Part shown: positions 62,101 to 64,000 of the stretch, piece after piece
How positions within the stretch are numbered: the first letter of the stretch is position 1
Layout of the letters: each line of letters opens with the position of its first letter
DNA from: Sycobia sp. Sy_11
Taxonomy: Eukaryota; Arthropoda; Insecta; Hymenoptera; Epichrysomallidae
Length of the DNA: 64,000 nucleotides
NCBI GenBank assembly: GCA_018907035.1
Contig: JACCIC010000003.1
Span: 70,001 to 134,000, forward strand
Direction of reading: 5' to 3'
Made by a program: the position numbers and the translations under genes
Notes under the pieces: generated by a model
What the model was told of the DNA's origin: nothing
Databases searched by the model: none
Seen by the model: the letters and a program-made list of their open reading frames with translations, nothing else

Positions 62101-63746
62101 GTGCCTGAATTTTCTTTTTAGGATCATATAACGGTGTATCAAGATATGTATTCTTCCAAAAAGATAGAATCCGAAATAAGAATGTTCGTTTAAATTCGAA
62201 CCCAATGTATTTGTGAAAATAAGAAATTCTATTTTGAAACTTTTATATTAAGTTCAAAAGTTTTATTGTTATAGAAGTTATTCTTTAGATAATTATTATA
62301 ATATTTGAATAAAAAAGTGCATTAAAATAATTAGCTTTTAAAATATATAATTTACAATAATGATCAATAAACTAGACATGTTTCTATCAGCACGTTTAAC
62401 ACAAATATATCTATCAAATAATTAAATATATCTTGTTCCACATTTTATCTTCTTTCTTTTACAGTCATCAAACACAAACGTGTAATTGGAAGAACGAGAT
62501 TAGACAAACCTCTTTAAAGAAGGATTGGGATTCATCCTCTGTCCAACTGAAGGACTTATTCTAGAAAGAAAATTAATACATTTTGTTGCGTTCGCGACAA
62601 CAAAATTGCGTTTCATCTACTGAAGCGGCAGCTTTTTAACACCGCTATTTTAAGAAGCTTGCATTCCGCTTTGCTGGGTAAAGCCAATCAAGGTTTGGAA
62701 AAGAGTAGTAAAAGAAACAGTACGGAGCTGCTATAGCGAGCTTTTTTTTTCATTGCACGAGAAAGCTTGACACTGTTAACTGTATACTTACTCTATACGA
62801 AGATCTAGATCTGGTGAGAACGGACATACCGCTGTCATCGCCCCTTGTGGAGATCATGCCGATCGACATCGTTGACCAGCACATCATACCAACACCTGTC
62901 AAAATTAGATTACAAAGAGAATTACTTTAAGAACTTTTCATTGTATGTTAAAAATGAAAACATTTACTATATATATTTTTAAGTTTATTTATTTAGGGTC
63001 GCATCCCCTCGAAGGTATTTGCGGCTTACTATATTTATTGAATTGATATATTAATAAATTATACGTAAAACTTTTGATGTTTGAAATTTAAATAAGACTA
63101 AATATTTATTTAAAATTGATATCGAATATGTGAATCGATGTACTCGTATAATGCGATAGCAGTAAAACTAAACATTTCTGTAAGAAATTTATAGTTTTTT
63201 ACATAAATTCCATAATTTTCAAGTCATAATATTTAAGTTTCATTTAGATAATACAGAAGAAATATTGTAAAGCTTTTGTAATTGTATTCGCTAATAATTC
63301 CTCTTCTTTTGTTTAATATATTATTAACTTTACGATAAACTACAATCACAGAACACGTATAATATTTATATAATATAAATGGTGAAAACTAGAAATTCAT
63401 ATCGTAACTTATACATTCATAATGAAAAGTCTATTTTAAAATGCGGCAAAGGAAAAGCCAAGTTCTAGTTCCGAAATTTATTCATACAATGTCGGATATA
63501 GCCTCTTTTTCATCGCTACTATATTAAATGAAATCTTACCGATTTTATTATACAATTCCGGCATGTAAAGTTCAGGCTTGTCCCTATAAAAAAGATGATA
63601 TTCAGCTTGCTCCACGATTGGCGTGACGCAATTAAATTGTCGACAGTTCGAGTAGGCTTCCATAATTTCGACGGGCGACCATCTCGAGGTGCCCCAGTAC
63701 ATAGCCCACCCTTTGCTTATGACGTAATTCATTGCGCGTACAATTT
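55999..63746 (-). CDS. Hk: Kv channel beta subunit (Hyperkinetic), 3' part of gene
   Basis: Five coding exons are visible: 63746-63540, 62895-62792, 62560-62510, 60128-59925 and 56100-55999. They give 222 residues, with all phases consistent; the N-terminal half of the gene lies beyond the right edge. The protein is an aldo-keto-reductase-fold subunit that binds NADP(H) and the cytosolic face of Shaker-type K+ channels. Seen: [80 protein letters not shown] and the C-terminal [12 protein letters not shown]. The short Ser/Thr-rich insert with SWTEDE is a mark of the insect Hk branch. The Trp-Ser-Pro-Leu cofactor stretch of mammalian Kv-beta reads CWSTM here. The gene is convergent with the exchanger. 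Introns are 0.2-3.8 kb and one carries a mariner. Confidence 0.92.
59925..60128 (-). CDS. Hk: Hyperkinetic exon with cofactor-binding C-terminal region
   Basis: Acceptor TTTTAATAG|GAA, donor TTGCAG|GTAAAC, both phase 0, 68 codons. It starts [20 protein letters not shown] and covers [15 protein letters not shown] and [14 protein letters not shown]. The Gln and Glu of EQLCES match NADP-contacting positions of Kv-beta2 (EQLIEN), while the following Asn is Ser here. Confidence 0.9.
60593..61767 (-). mobile_element. mariner element, ~1175 bp, decayed copy 2 in a Hyperkinetic intron
   Basis: It is flanked by TA (60591-60592 and 61768-61769). The terminal inverted repeats are about 27 bp, starting TTAGGAGG and ending TTCCGACCT or TGCCGACCT, with about four mismatches. 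It is shorter than a full mariner because of internal deletions. It belongs to a different lineage from the copy at 21.6 kb: the termini and transposase are dissimilar. Confidence 0.85.
60640..61593 (-). pseudogene. Decayed mariner transposase (copy 2)
   Basis: The likely start is at 61593 (MNRDKSFF). Recognisable pieces in order are [40 protein letters not shown], a remnant of the first catalytic region (TDDEK) with an adjacent deletion before [26 protein letters not shown] with the second Asp, and [11 protein letters not shown] with the third. It is broken by at least two frameshifts, an in-frame TAA near the N-terminus, and a small duplication (CAGACATAGCG twice) before the third catalytic Asp. 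It is not functional. Confidence 0.85.
62510..62560 (-). CDS. Hk: Hyperkinetic 17-codon micro-exon
   Basis: Acceptor TTTCTTTCTAG|AAT, donor AAAGAG|GTTTGT, both phase 0. It encodes [17 protein letters not shown]. Because it is 51 bases and phase 0 on both sides, it could be skipped without changing the frame. Confidence 0.85.
62792..62895 (-). CDS. Hk: Hyperkinetic exon with cofactor-loop region
   Basis: Acceptor TTTTGACAG|GTG, donor TATAGA|GTAAGT. It encodes [20 protein letters not shown] then a Ser/Arg-rich segment (LTRSRSSYR). The GVG.M.W start and following small-residue stretch occupy the place of GVGxxxWSPLxxG in Kv-beta. The Ser/Arg stretch is insect-specific and could be a regulated loop. 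Confidence 0.88.
63540..63746 (-). CDS. Hk: Hyperkinetic exon with AKR core
   Basis: Acceptor TTCTTCCGCAG|AA in phase 1; the first codon is shared with an exon beyond the window edge or in its last 250 bases. It encodes [55 protein letters not shown] and LPELYHK-like MPELYNKI. These are the strongest Kv-beta signatures in the window. Donor ATCG|GTAAGA. Confidence 0.93.
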
Positions 63747-64000
63747 CTGCGGAAGAAAAAATTAGAAATTCATGTTATTGTTAATCATTTCTTCAGTTGC
63801 GATTTGCAATAGATTACTCCGTCTCGACGACATTATCCTTTCCAATCTTGGAGTTTAAAAAGTACCGTTGTTCAAACAGTATTTGATTTTCTTTAAGATT
63901 TTATGCCAGAACCATAATTTTTAATTTGGAATATAATTTAAAAAAAATCTCGGTCTCAGCATTTTATTCCAGGCATACGATAATCGCTTATGTTCTCAAC

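Noticed and set aside
1..64000. tRNA genes, CRISPR arrays, prokaryote-style operons or ribosome binding sites
   Set aside because: None was seen. Intron structure and gene content show a nuclear animal genome. GGTCGAATCC at about 34939 looks like a T-arm but belongs to the sequence around exchanger exon 2.

Overview
This is an AT-rich, intron-containing animal window, most likely from an insect. Introns are GT-AG, intergenic spacers are long and full of (AT)n arrays, mariner elements are present, and the protein relatives are insect ones (a DUF4728/pasiflora-type membrane protein, a meigo/SLC35B1 transporter, an SLC24 exchanger and a Hyperkinetic-type Kv-beta). A hymenopteran, perhaps an ant, is my best guess from composition and protein character, but the sequence alone does not prove the order.

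Layout. (1) 1-3.2 kb is repeat-rich: a dispersed repeat carrying an (AT)n array, a 148-bp piggyBac-like MITE and two adjacent perfect hairpins. (2) 3.35-4.9 kb, minus strand, is a four-coding-exon DUF4728 four-pass membrane protein. It lies head-to-head with (3) 6.88-8.13 kb, plus strand, a two-exon SLC35B1/meigo ER nucleotide(-sugar) transporter. (4) 8.2-25.4 kb has no recognisable intact gene. It holds coding-like debris near 13 kb, hairpin-rich segments near 12, 15.0 and 15.9 kb, a GC-rich degenerate tandem repeat at 20 kb, an inactive 1.29-kb mariner at 21.6-22.9 kb, and a long inverted repeat (arms of about 280 bp) at 24.4-25.2 kb. (5) A CpG-rich promoter at 25.4-26.2 kb leads into a six-exon potassium-dependent Na+/Ca2+ exchanger gene (SLC24/NCKX) that runs to 43.97 kb. 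Its splice phases join into a 532-residue protein. (6) 44-53 kb is spacer with a dense cluster of (AT)n arrays. (7) From the right edge back to 56.0 kb, on the minus strand and convergent with the exchanger, are the last five coding exons of a Kv channel beta subunit (Hyperkinetic). One intron contains a second, decayed mariner.

The most interesting observation is at the 3' end of the Hyperkinetic gene. The annotated stop is UGA followed by C. Ten nucleotides further on there is a perfect 10-bp GC-rich stem-loop. The reading frame then stays open for 49 codons with clear coding periodicity (G+C at third position 82%, against 45% at second) and closes at a tandem UGA-UAA. The extension would end in Cys-Glu-Ile-Gln, a CaaX prenylation box. 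Together these predict programmed stop-codon readthrough yielding a lipid-anchored Kv-beta isoform. This is inferred from sequence only and is untested.

The genes do not form a pathway. The exchanger and the Kv-beta subunit are both linked to excitable-cell ion handling, and the other two are general membrane/secretory-pathway proteins.
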